NCBI RefSeq assembly: GCF_046044395.1
Contig: NZ_JBJUSG010000093.1
Coordinates: 1-14,758 of the forward strand
Source of the DNA: Magnetominusculus dajiuhuensis
Lineage (GTDB): Bacteria > Nitrospirota > Thermodesulfovibrionia > Thermodesulfovibrionales > Magnetobacteriaceae
Reading direction: 5' to 3'
DNA length: 14,758 bases
The stretch's first letter is position 1. Each line of letters starts with the position of its first letter. A model generated the notes under the pieces. It saw only the letters and a list, made by a program, of their open reading frames with translations. It made no database searches and was not told where the DNA came from. The position numbers and the translations under genes were made by a program. Positions 1 to 7,194 of this stretch are shown here, piece after piece.

Positions 1-27
1 CTGACTATGCACACTCACAGGCGCACG

Positions 28-46
28 ATTCCGGACAAGCCGGAAT
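28..46. repeat. Short dispersed palindrome, ATTCCGG type
   Basis: Inverted repeat ATTCCGG-ACAAG-CCGGAAT followed by GAC. The reverse complement of its right part (CATTCCGGCTTGTCC) occurs at 14641-14655, and a shorter copy (CATTCCGGCTTG) at 14664-14675. Such short palindromes are common intergenic repeats in many bacterial genomes. No coding capacity. Confidence 0.6.
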
Positions 47-92
47 GACAAAAATGAGGGCGGCATTGACATATTTAGGCGTTCATTTGTTG

Positions 93-212
<120 letters not shown>

Positions 213-246
213 TTAGAATAGTCCTCTTTTGGAGTTTCTGTGAATT

Positions 247-1161
247 ATGGCATCATATATTAAAGACGAAATAAAGGCTGGCGTTGTGGTAGTTACGACG
301 CTTCTGGTTATCAGCGTTTTTGTGATTCTGGTAGGGGGCGGGCTGTTAAGAGGCAAATACGATCTCTACTATGTCAAACTCAAGGATGTTGCCGGCATTG
401 ACATAGGCTCTCAGGTAAGATTGGGAGGCATGAGGGTCGGCAAGATTACAAATATAATAATCCCCGATAACGCCAACGAACCCCTGACCATAGTCCTCGG
501 TGTCAACAAGGGCACAAAATTCTACAAGGGAACCAGGGCGATGATATCTCAGATAGGTTTTGTTGGGGAAATCTATATGGGGCTTTCGCTGGGCGATGTT
601 GCTAACGCAAAGATTGAACCCGGCTCTACAATACCGTCCGAGGAGACCGTAGGGTTTGGGGATTTACTGGTAAAATTGGCCAAGGCAACAGAATCCCTTG
701 ACAAGCTATTGAAAGACGTTGATGCCATGTTCAGTAAACAAAATCAAAAACAAGTCGAAGACCTGCTCGTAAACGCAAACAAAACCGTCATCATCGCAGG
801 GACTGAAATGCAGCATATCTCCCATTCACTGACGAAGACATTTGCGGAGATGGAAGGCGTCCTCAAAGAACTAAACGAGATATTAAAAGGCAATAAGGGT
901 GAAATCGCCGTGCTGTTAAAGACGATAACACAAGAAATCCGCGGGATTGGAACCATGGTAAAGGCATTCGAAAAGACCTCCGATTCGTTGACAAAGACAT
1001 CCAACTCTGTAAATATCGTATTAGATGACCAATCGCAAAACCTGACCGAGCTTATTAAAAACATAGACACGACGTTGGAAGACCTGCAGGGCGTCTTGCA
1101 GGAAGTCAAAAACAAGCCATGGAGCTTCATATATAAGGAAAAGGAAAATGAAAACGAATAA
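247..1161 (+). CDS. mlaD: MlaD-family (MCE domain) phospholipid-transport protein
   Basis: Predicted inner-membrane-anchored, periplasmic substrate-binding subunit of an MCE-type ABC transporter that moves lipids between inner and outer membranes. The 304-aa product starts with a short cytoplasmic tail and one membrane helix (about residues 11-35). An MCE domain follows (about 40-118: GIDIGSQVRLGGMRVGKI, then ISQIGFVGEIYMGLSLG), then a long helical, coiled-coil-like region (140-290) and the family-typical end KPWSFIYKEKE. Length and architecture fit MlaD-like proteins. The ATG is preceded by GGAG 12 nt upstream, a little far. It overlaps the next gene by 14 bp, so the two are translationally coupled. 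The usual partners, permease MlaE and ATPase MlaF, are not in the 246 bp upstream. The symbol is given by family only; orthology to E. coli mlaD is not shown. Confidence 0.88.
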   Translation: MASYIKDEIKAGVVVVTTLLVISVFVILVGGGLLRGKYDLYYVKLKDVAGIDIGSQVRLGGMRVGKITNIIIPDNANEPLTIVLGVNKGTKFYKGTRAMISQIGFVGEIYMGLSLGDVANAKIEPGSTIPSEETVGFGDLLVKLAKATESLDKLLKDVDAMFSKQNQKQVEDLLVNANKTVIIAGTEMQHISHSLTKTFAEMEGVLKELNEILKGNKGEIAVLLKTITQEIRGIGTMVKAFEKTSDSLTKTSNSVNIVLDDQSQNLTELIKNIDTTLEDLQGVLQEVKNKPWSFIYKEKENENE

Positions 1162-1771
1162 AAAAATATTGTGCCTTCCGATACTTGCGGCTATCATCAC
1201 CATAATGGTCGTTTCATGTGGTTCGATGCCAAATACAAAGATATACAGCCTCGACATACACTACGACGTAACAAGGAACGAACTCAAGCCGGATATCCCC
1301 ATAGTCATCGTGATTGATTCACCTCGTTACCTGTCGCAGCCCTTTGTGGCCGTGAGGTCTAATCCCTATACGTTAACGATTCTGAAATATTCAAAGTGGC
1401 AATCGCCGCCTGTAACTATGGTTGCTGAGGAGCTGAAAAAGGCGTTATATTCGATAGGGTTCTTTAAGGATATCCGCATATCAATCATAACATCGAGACA
1501 AAGCTCTTATTCCCTTAAGGCGAATCTGACGCGGTTTGAGCAGTTCGACGAAGGCGGCACCGCGTATGGCATATTGTCGCTTGATACGGACTTGCTGTCA
1601 CCTGATGGGGAAAACCTCTATCACAACGCGTACGCAAAAAGAATCGCGCTTGCAGGGTCTGATGAGTACACAGCCCTGGCGGAGGGTCTAAGCGCCGCGC
1701 TGAAAGAGGTAATGGACGAGATTCGCGCCGCAACCGCCAAGGCGATTATCGAAAAGGAATCAAAAAAGTAG
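1148..1771 (+). CDS. ABC-type transport auxiliary lipoprotein (PqiC/YmbA-like)
   Basis: 207-aa lipoprotein. The signal peptide (residues 1-23) ends in a lipobox VVSC with Cys24 as the lipidated residue. The mature part begins near IYSLDIHYD, a hallmark of the ABC-type transport auxiliary lipoprotein family (PqiC/YmbA, PF03886). Members accompany MCE proteins and probably act at the outer membrane. The overlap with the MCE gene (ATG within its last codons) and an AAGGAAAAGGAA purine run before the ATG support coupled expression. Position and family both suggest that it works with the upstream MlaD-like protein. No ATPase or permease gene is next to the pair, so the complete transporter must be encoded elsewhere. 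Confidence 0.85.
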   Translation: MKTNKKILCLPILAAIITIMVVSCGSMPNTKIYSLDIHYDVTRNELKPDIPIVIVIDSPRYLSQPFVAVRSNPYTLTILKYSKWQSPPVTMVAEELKKALYSIGFFKDIRISIITSRQSSYSLKANLTRFEQFDEGGTAYGILSLDTDLLSPDGENLYHNAYAKRIALAGSDEYTALAEGLSAALKEVMDEIRAATAKAIIEKESKK

Positions 1772-1972
1772 TTATTCGCGGGCAGAGCGCAGCAAAATTA
1801 CCGGCTATGCCGCTCAATATCTCTCCTTCGCAAGGGACAATAAGCGCGTACGCCCTAACGTAGATTTAATTAATTTCAATCCAACTATATTTAATAAAAA
1901 ATAAACTTTAACTTTCTAATAAAATCTTGTTATTATTAGACTATTACAAGCCGATTTGTGAGGTGATGAGGC

Positions 1973-2236
1973 ATGGCGAATACGAAGGGATTGACCAAAG
2001 AAACTATAACCATAATGTTTACGGATATTGTCGGAAGTACAGCAATGGCAGATTTTTTGAAAACTAAACACGGCGATGACAAAGGCGATGAAATCTTTAT
2101 TAAAAAAATAAGGGAACCTCACCATAAGATTATCAGACAATGTTTGGGAAAAAACAACGGTCGCGAACTTAAAACCATAGGCGATAGTGAGGTAAGATGG
2201 AATCCAGAAGACGAAATGGCTATTGAAATTTTCTAA
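1973..2236 (+). pseudogene. Truncated class III adenylate/guanylate cyclase
   Basis: 87-aa ORF with a strong ribosome site (GAGGTGAT, 6 nt before ATG). Residues 11-72 match the start of a class III nucleotidyl cyclase catalytic domain. ITIMFTDIVGSTA carries the first metal-binding Asp (D18), and GRELKTIGDS carries the second (D71). After Ser72 the expected FMVVF-type strand and the remaining hundred or so residues of the domain are absent. Instead comes EVRWNPEDEMAIEIF and a stop. The break falls a few bases before GGAATCCAGAA (2199), the first block of a sequence also found upstream of the mlaD-like gene. The gene was therefore probably cut by arrival of, or recombination with, that repeat. 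A full domain is about 165-190 aa, so the product should be inactive. An AT-rich stretch (1865-1945) probably holds the promoter. Confidence 0.75.
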
Positions 2237-2268
2237 TGCGATTGCCATGTACAATATCCCACGTCATG
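2199..2268. repeat. Right copy of the three-block repeat, at the cyclase break point
   Basis: Holds the three blocks described for 114-212, with shorter spacing between blocks 2 and 3 (6 nt instead of 47) and longer spacing between blocks 1 and 2. It forms the last 38 bases of the broken cyclase ORF plus the gap before the GNAT gene end. Matches were found by reading; the full extent of the element is not known. Confidence 0.55.
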
Positions 2269-2289
2269 GGCAGCCAATGACAAGGCATG

Positions 2290-2781
2290 TCAGCGTATAA
2301 TTTTCATAAACACGGCCTTGTCGTCGCCCTCCGCGTAGTAGTGCGGCACGGTGGCCACGCATACGTAGCCGTGTGTCAGATAAAACTCGCGCGCTGGGCT
2401 GTACTGCTCTTTAGCGGAGGTCTCTATGTACACAAATTTCCCGCCGGTCTCAATTATGCGCCTTTGCGCCTCATCTATCAACAGCCCGGCCACCCCCCTG
2501 CCCTGCATGTCTTTCCGCACAGCAATCCAGTAGATGTCATACCCCGCCTCAGTCATCGTTATCGGGCCGTAACATATATAGCCTACCGCCCTTCCGCCAA
2601 CATCGGCGAATATAAACTTGTATTCGCTTTGGTCCAGCTTTGTGAGATTATCATCAAGCAGCTCTATCGCCACGGCAATCTCCCGCTGGTGGAATACTCC
2701 CGTTGAATCAAGGATTTGCCTTACCGGCGCGATGTCAGAGTGCATGGCCGATGTCCTTAACGTAATTGATTGTCCTTTCAT
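2290..2781 (-). CDS. GNAT-family N-acetyltransferase, last gene of the kamA operon
   Basis: 163-aa GCN5-related acetyltransferase, expected to transfer an acetyl group from acetyl-CoA to an amine. The acetyl-CoA-binding motif A is visible at about residues 84-102 (YWIAVRKDMQGRGVAGLLID, with Q/R-x-x-G-x-G/A as QGRGVA). A late strand and helix follow (VYIETSAKEQYSPAREFYLTHGY). The start codon overlaps the stop of the upstream ATP-grasp gene (ATGA), so translation is coupled. The operon context suggests that it acetylates the amine-bearing product made by KamA and the two ligases. It is shorter than, and not obviously the same family as, AblB beta-lysine N6-acetyltransferase, so that name is not given. 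Substrate unknown. Confidence 0.85.
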   Translation of the reverse strand: MKGQSITLRTSAMHSDIAPVRQILDSTGVFHQREIAVAIELLDDNLTKLDQSEYKFIFADVGGRAVGYICYGPITMTEAGYDIYWIAVRKDMQGRGVAGLLIDEAQRRIIETGGKFVYIETSAKEQYSPAREFYLTHGYVCVATVPHYYAEGDDKAVFMKIIR

Positions 2782-3755
2782 TTTTTTAGGGATGCCTCGA
2801 TTATCATTCTGATGATGTCTGTCTCTGTATAGTCGGCGTGAGCGGCTGCCGCCATGAATCCCGAATCGTGCGATATGCAGGGATTGGCGTTTACCTCAAT
2901 GACATATATGTCCCCTGAGCTGGCTACCCGCATGTCCACACGGGCGTATCCCCTGAGGCCGAAGAGCCGCCAGCACTGTAACGCGGTTTGCCTGACATCG
3001 CTGGCGCTGATGCCTTCCGGGTTAAACCGCCTTATCGTGTTATTGTACTCAAAGGACTGCGGCAGCCATTTTGCATCGTAGTTGACTATTTCTGGTTTAC
3101 CCTGTGGCCAGTCTTTAAAGACTATTTCAGCAATCGGGAGGACCTCGGGCCTACCGTCTTTGTGTTCAATTATGGAGATGTTGATTTCCCTGCCCGCAAT
3201 AAAGGCCTCTATCAGAAGCGGCTGCCTGTGTGTGGCGAATGTCGTGGGCAACGCCTCCAGAAGCCTTTCACAATCAGTAAACACAGACGCGTCATCAATC
3301 CCCACTGAGGCGTCCTCACACGCTGGTTTCACTATGTATGCACATTGCGGTGGCAGAGACAGGGGAACACCGTCATAAATATGCCACGCGGGTGTCGGAA
3401 TACCAGCGGTGGCCATCATGGACTTGGAGATAATCTTATTGGTCGTTGTCAGGATAGCGTCGTAGCGGCTGCCCGTAAGAGGAAATCCGGCAAGCTCAAA
3501 AAACCCGGCAACAGCGGGGAACAGCCTCTGGCCTGCCTCATGGCCTTCGACTAAATTAAATACCACATCAGGGCAAAACATTGACAGACGCCCAAGCAAC
3601 TCATAGAGCTGCCGTAGCCCGGCGGCAAGGGCAATGGTCTCATACTGAAAACCGAGAGTTCGCAGCGCACCGGTGACAACGGCAAGCTCATCAAGCAGGT
3701 CCTCGGAGTCCGGCCTTCCCTCTATGATTTGTTCATGAACGACTGCAATTTTCAC
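2778..3755 (-). CDS. ATP-grasp ligase, D-Ala-D-Ala-ligase-like (second in operon)
   Basis: 325-aa ATP-grasp enzyme of the D-alanine-D-alanine ligase superfamily, which forms an amide bond through an acyl-phosphate. N-terminal domain with VVFNLVEG (about 64-71); ATP-binding strand and loop AYIVKPACEDASVGID (139-154); a gripping segment LIEAFIAGREINISII (181-196); the metal-binding end GYARVDMR (269-276) and VIEVNANPCIS (285-295). The start is GTG and overlaps the upstream gene by 23 bp; the 3' end overlaps the GNAT start by 4 bp. It differs clearly from its neighbour ATP-grasp gene, so this is an old duplication or two recruitments, not a fresh tandem copy. Because it is embedded with an aminomutase, a biosynthetic peptide-ligase role is more likely than cell-wall D-Ala-D-Ala synthesis. 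Substrates unknown. Confidence 0.85.
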   Translation of the reverse strand: MKIAVVHEQIIEGRPDSEDLLDELAVVTGALRTLGFQYETIALAAGLRQLYELLGRLSMFCPDVVFNLVEGHEAGQRLFPAVAGFFELAGFPLTGSRYDAILTTTNKIISKSMMATAGIPTPAWHIYDGVPLSLPPQCAYIVKPACEDASVGIDDASVFTDCERLLEALPTTFATHRQPLLIEAFIAGREINISIIEHKDGRPEVLPIAEIVFKDWPQGKPEIVNYDAKWLPQSFEYNNTIRRFNPEGISASDVRQTALQCWRLFGLRGYARVDMRVASSGDIYVIEVNANPCISHDSGFMAAAAHADYTETDIIRMIIEASLKK

Positions 3756-4773
3756 AGTTGTCCGGCTGCCATCTGCCCGCGGCCAGGGGTTTTATTTCGC
3801 TGCGCTCTAAGGCGGATTGAATTATCCCTGAGATCAGCTCATCATAGCCGATGCCGTTTAAGGCACACAATATGGGTAAATCAGAGTGTGACGGGTGCAG
3901 CCCAGCAAGGGGGTTTATCTCAATAAATGAAAGACGCCCTGCCGCATCCCCCTTTAGGTCAACCCTGCCCGCGTCCCTGGCACCTATCGCCCTGTACGCC
4001 ATGAGCGCTATCTCTGACGCCTCATTAACAATAGCCTCATCGCGGCAGAGTACATATTTGACCCTCTCCTCGCAGAACTCCTTATTGGCATATGAATACA
4101 CCAGCGGGTCGGCGTTATCAAGCAGTTTTACTTCCATTGTCCCCACCGCGCGCGCATTTTTGCCCGTGCCTAAAATTCCCACGGTGAATTCCCTGCCCGG
4201 CAGGTACTCCTCCACGATGGCCGGCTGGTTGTACATTTTTAGGACGAACTCGCAGCGCTCTTTGAATTCTGTCTCGTTGCCGACAATAGAGGCGGTATCA
4301 ATCCCCTTGCCCGTACCCTCAGAAAGTGGTTTTATAAATAGCGGGAAGCGCTTCAATGGCGGCAAGGCAGCCCTTTCGAAAGAATCTACTACGAAATAGT
4401 CCGGCGTCGGCACACCGGCTGCGCGCACTACGGCCTTTGCCATCGCCTTGTCCAATGACAGGGCAAGCGTAAGCGGGTCGCTAAACGTATATGGGATAGA
4501 GTAGGCCTCAAGCAGGGCTGGAATCTGCGCCTCTCTGCTCCTGCCATGCAGACCCTCAGAGATGTTAAAGACGAGGTCCCATCTCATGCCCAACGCAAGT
4601 TTCTCTACGAGGCTTTTGATATTGCCTATCCTTGATACCTCATGCCCGGCATTCTTAATGCCCTGGTCAAGACAATCTATCGTCTCCTCGGAGTCAAACT
4701 CTGCGGTCTGCTCTTTGGACAGCCCCATCTGCTCGTATTGCCTTCTGAGGTCAAACGTCAGGCCGATGTTCAT
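3733..4773 (-). CDS. ATP-grasp ligase, D-Ala-D-Ala-ligase-like (first in operon)
   Basis: 346-aa ATP-grasp enzyme. Visible motifs are WDLVFNISEG (65-74), SLDKAMAK (106-113), FPLFIKPLSEGTGKGID (143-159, phosphate-binding strand and loop), IVEEYLPGREFTVGIL (186-201), GRVDLKG (269-275), and FIEINPLAGLHPSHSDLP (283-300), where Glu/Asn hold magnesium and the PSHSDLP stretch lines the acceptor pocket as in Ddl. Its ATG overlaps the kamA stop by 4 bp and its end overlaps the next ATP-grasp gene by 23 bp, so all three are translationally coupled. The cysteine-bearing tail (QPDNCENCSRS) is beyond the conserved fold. Related to Ddl by fold, but the aminomutase context suggests that it ligates another amino acid, perhaps beta-lysine. 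Substrate specificity is inference. Confidence 0.85.
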   Translation of the reverse strand: MNIGLTFDLRRQYEQMGLSKEQTAEFDSEETIDCLDQGIKNAGHEVSRIGNIKSLVEKLALGMRWDLVFNISEGLHGRSREAQIPALLEAYSIPYTFSDPLTLALSLDKAMAKAVVRAAGVPTPDYFVVDSFERAALPPLKRFPLFIKPLSEGTGKGIDTASIVGNETEFKERCEFVLKMYNQPAIVEEYLPGREFTVGILGTGKNARAVGTMEVKLLDNADPLVYSYANKEFCEERVKYVLCRDEAIVNEASEIALMAYRAIGARDAGRVDLKGDAAGRLSFIEINPLAGLHPSHSDLPILCALNGIGYDELISGIIQSALERSEIKPLAAGRWQPDNCENCSRS

Positions 4774-6086
4774 TGCGCCTTGTCAGAAAACAGGGTTTTT
4801 TCTGTTCTTCTTTTGTAGCGTGCCGCGTCAACCGGGACTTTACATTTTTTGGATGGCCGGGCCGGGCGTTCTTTGGGGTCTTTGTCAATGGGATTGTGAT
4901 ACCTGATAATCATCCCCTCGTAGTTTCTTAAAATCACCTCGTCATCAGAGGCCGAAAGGAGGTAAAACGGCTGAAGCGGCACCTTGCCGCCACCACCCGG
5001 TGCGTCAACCACAAACGTTGGCACACATAGCCCGCCCGTAAACCCACGCATCTGCTCAATTATCTCTATCCCCTTCCAGATGCTTGTCCTGAAATGCTCA
5101 GCCCCCTTCACAGGGTCGCACTGGTACAGGTAATATGGCCGAACCATTATCCTCTGAAGGGCGTGGCAAAGGGCCTTCATTGTCTCAACAGAGTCGTTTA
5201 TGCCCTTAAGCAGGACGGATTGGTTGGACACCGGTATGCCTGCCCTTAGAATCTTGTCACAGGCCTCCTGCGCCTCCGGCGTTATCTCGCGCGGGTGGTT
5301 AAACTGCGTGTTTATCCAGAGCGGCCTGTGCCGGGACAACATTGAGGCAAGCTCATCGGTTATTCTCATCGGTAGCACAACAGGGATTCTCGTCCCTATT
5401 CTTATCACCTCAAGGTGTGGAATTGTCCTTAACTCCCCCAAAAACCAGTCCAACGTCTCTATGTTCATCGTCAGCGGGTCGCCCCCGGATATGATTACCT
5501 CTCTTACCTCGGGCACGCCTCTAACGTAGTTCACCATTGCAAGCAAGTCTTTCTTGCTCCTTATCGTCTCTCCATCCTGCCATATCCTCTTTCTGGTACA
5601 GTGGCGGCAGTACATGGCGCATGAATTCGTAACCAGCATCAGCACCCTGTCCGGATATCTGTGCACAAGGCCAGCAACCTGAGTGTCGTCTTCCTCCTCA
5701 AGCGGGTCTTTATCACCGACGTTTACATAATCTATCTCCTTAAAGTCGGGGATACACTGCTGCCTTATCGGGTCACGCGGGTCGGTCCAATCAATCAAAG
5801 ACAAGTAATAAGGGGTTATAGAATAGTGGTACTTGTCTATTAACTGCTTATATTTCGCTATCTGCTGAGGTTTCAAATCGAGTAAAGCCGAAAGTGCATA
5901 TACTGATCTTAATCTGTTTGACAACTGCCAGTACCAGTCATTCCAGTCGTCGGCGGTGACGGAGGGCCAAAGGCTGCGGATAATCGAGTTAGATGGCTCA
6001 AGGGTCTCGTGCACATCGTAGTCGAATAACTGCGCGCTTTGCAAGCTTGGAGGTTCTTCCTCCTGCGAAAGTGTAGTGTTTTTCAT
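4770..6086 (-). CDS. kamA: KamA-family radical SAM lysine 2,3-aminomutase
   Basis: 438-aa radical SAM, PLP-dependent aminomutase predicted to convert L-lysine to beta-lysine. NSCAMYCRHCTRKR supplies the cluster cysteines C156, C160, C163 (CxxxCxxC) and R165; SGGDPLT follows; VVDAPGGGGKVP has the PLP lysine K368. Clostridium subterminale enzyme residues C125/C129/C132, R134, D293, D330 and K337 map here to C156/C160/C163, R165, D324, D361 and K368, all at offset +31. The two Asp residues (D324 in YQCD, D361 in VVDAP) bind the lysine side-chain amine and are replaced by Lys and Asn in glutamate 2,3-aminomutases, so lysine specificity is favoured. The ATG at 6086 is chosen because it has GGAG upstream. 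The longer frame from TTG (6158) would begin exactly on the -12 element of the sigma-54 promoter. First gene of a four-gene overlapped operon. Confidence 0.9.
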   Translation of the reverse strand: MKNTTLSQEEEPPSLQSAQLFDYDVHETLEPSNSIIRSLWPSVTADDWNDWYWQLSNRLRSVYALSALLDLKPQQIAKYKQLIDKYHYSITPYYLSLIDWTDPRDPIRQQCIPDFKEIDYVNVGDKDPLEEEDDTQVAGLVHRYPDRVLMLVTNSCAMYCRHCTRKRIWQDGETIRSKKDLLAMVNYVRGVPEVREVIISGGDPLTMNIETLDWFLGELRTIPHLEVIRIGTRIPVVLPMRITDELASMLSRHRPLWINTQFNHPREITPEAQEACDKILRAGIPVSNQSVLLKGINDSVETMKALCHALQRIMVRPYYLYQCDPVKGAEHFRTSIWKGIEIIEQMRGFTGGLCVPTFVVDAPGGGGKVPLQPFYLLSASDDEVILRNYEGMIIRYHNPIDKDPKERPARPSKKCKVPVDAARYKRRTEKTLFSDKAQ

Positions 6087-6153
6087 CTTTCTCCGTGTGT
6101 TCTCAGTGTATTGATCCTCCAAAGTGAAGGATTTGCTGCGCCTATGCGTTGAA

Positions 6154-6169
6154 TGCAATATTCATGCCA
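6154..6169 (-). promoter_or_regulatory. Sigma-54 (RpoN) promoter of the kamA operon
   Basis: On the minus strand the sequence is TGGCATGAATATTGCA, against the consensus TGGCAC-G-N4-TTGCA: one mismatch (T for C in the -24 box), with GG and GC at the exact required spacing. The predicted transcript start is near 6143, giving a leader of about 57 nt to the ATG at 6086. An enhancer-like palindrome lies at 6265-6279, and a sigma-54 activator gene is the next locus upstream. Confidence 0.8.
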
Positions 6170-6264
6170 GCACTAAATATTCTTTAAGGTTGGCAAATCC
6201 ATGACTTTTACTGCTTTTGTACCGGCTTTTCCACGGTGCGGACTGTTCGGGCGTATCCAGCACA

Positions 6265-6279
6265 GTGCCAATATGGCAC
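6265..6279. promoter_or_regulatory. Palindromic enhancer/operator upstream of kamA (GTGCCA-N3-TGGCAC)
   Basis: GTGCCA-ATA-TGGCAC, perfect 6-bp arms. Its centre (6272) is about 129 bp upstream of the predicted sigma-54 transcript start, the usual distance for enhancer sites of NtrC-type activators. Two more copies with the same arms and spacer length lie upstream of the sigma-54 activator gene (8591-8605 and 8632-8646). The layout resembles the NtrC site (TGCACCA-N5-TGGTGCA) but is not identical to it. Confidence 0.65.
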
Positions 6280-6390
6280 GATTGCCCCGCGCACGATCAT
6301 GGCTGAAGCCGCGTTTCCCGAATTCCCACCTTCCATGCTGCGTCAGAATAGCCTGCCTGAATCATCCTTGAGTGTCAACTCTCAACAATC

Positions 6391-6420
6391 GAATCATCCT
6401 GAGCCTGCCGAAGGATGCTC
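6391..6420. repeat. Dispersed CATCCTGAGCCTGCCGAAGGATG-type repeat
   Basis: Inverted repeat CATCCT (6395-6400) and AGGATG (6412-6417) around GAGCCTGCCGA. It is of the type often found scattered between genes in environmental bacteria. It ends one base before the stop codon of the membrane-protein gene and could serve as its 3' hairpin. The rest of the 335-bp gap 6087-6421 holds the kamA leader, promoter and palindrome; nothing else is recognised there. Confidence 0.5.
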
Positions 6421-6421
6421 C

Positions 6422-7159
6422 TTATAGTGTTCCTATCATCTTGGTGACTTTTTCGACGAGCTTATTTAACACGTCCATGATGAGCTTTGCACTATACCCA
6501 CACAAGAAACTAAGTAATTCCGGCGTTGGCTTAATCTTTTCTATTATTGTTCCGTCAGGGTTAAATAACAAAACAACTAAAATTATTGGGGCAATAATTG
6601 CCAAAGGAAGCCTTATCATGAAATCAATAATCTTAGCCAATTGATCTTTTGCATCAGTCACAGGGGGGCGTGACAAAAGAGACATAAAAAGGTAGACAAA
6701 AGCGCCCGCTATGCCGAATACTATCGCACGTATTAGCTCGTGACCAAGGTCTTTGATACCTAAAGTTATGGTTATAAAAGCCGTAACATCATCATATCTA
6801 TATTTAAGGACCAAAAACAATATAATAATTCCAACAAACAATCCAACTCCCTTTGGCACAAGATTGTTAGTCGCAGCTCTTCGCTTACCCATGATTTCCA
6901 GTTCGAGAAATTCCATTTCAAGGTCCATGAGGCTCTGTGTTGCATCGTCTGCGGCAATTACTTTCTTTTTTAGTGTGATACAGGCGCTATACAAGGCTTT
7001 AGTCTTCTGCTCTGCCTCCGGTCGTAAAAAAAAGAGTGTAAACACCGATGTGGAGCGTGTTCGGATTAAATTGATCAACCTGTCAATTTCACTGCTTAGT
7101 CCGGCCTTATTACTAATTGTTTCTGCATCTTTACTATTTGGTTCGTCCTTCGATGGCAT
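6422..7159 (-). CDS. Hypothetical three-helix membrane protein, cotranscribed with the sigma-54 activator
   Basis: 245-aa protein of unknown function. The N-terminal half (1-100) is soluble, with acidic and helical character (MDLEMEFLELEIMGKRRAA). Three membrane helices follow at about 103-120, 141-163 and 182-200. After a short PDGTIIEKIKPTPELL linker comes an amphipathic helix, FLCGYSAKLIMDVLNKLVEK. The ATG has a strong GGGAGGA ribosome site 8 nt upstream, and the gene starts 35 bp after the activator stop, so both are probably one transcript. Its codons are visibly more A/T-rich than those of the neighbouring kamA and cbiB-like genes, which may mean separate origin. The location suggests a sensor or partner for the activator, or an unrelated insertion; the sequence does not decide this. 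Confidence 0.75.
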   Translation of the reverse strand: MPSKDEPNSKDAETISNKAGLSSEIDRLINLIRTRSTSVFTLFFLRPEAEQKTKALYSACITLKKKVIAADDATQSLMDLEMEFLELEIMGKRRAATNNLVPKGVGLFVGIIILFLVLKYRYDDVTAFITITLGIKDLGHELIRAIVFGIAGAFVYLFMSLLSRPPVTDAKDQLAKIIDFMIRLPLAIIAPIILVVLLFNPDGTIIEKIKPTPELLSFLCGYSAKLIMDVLNKLVEKVTKMIGTL

Positions 7160-7194
7160 TTTAGTATCCTCCCTTAGCTTATCAATGATTGCCT

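Noticed and set aside
2232..2289. Out-of-frame SNAIAMYN that resembles the continuation of a cyclase domain
   Set aside because: The same bases (TTTCTAATGCGATTGCC) occur at 132-148 with flanking collinear blocks, so a shared repeat explains them better than cyclase coding sequence.
2290..2781. Naming the GNAT ablB (beta-lysine N6-acetyltransferase)
   Set aside because: AblB proteins are considerably longer, and I could not see a specific match; only the general GNAT motif is supported.
2778..4773. Calling the ATP-grasp pair cell-wall D-Ala-D-Ala ligases (ddl)
   Set aside because: The fold and motifs fit the superfamily, but two divergent copies locked in an aminomutase/acetyltransferase operon under a sigma-54 promoter do not suit housekeeping cell-wall synthesis.
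4770..6158. Longer KamA reading frame starting at TTG 6158 (462 aa)
   Set aside because: The TTG start lies exactly on the -12 box of the sigma-54 promoter, upstream of the predicted transcript start, and the extra 24 residues look unrelated to the family. ATG 6086 has its own GGAG.
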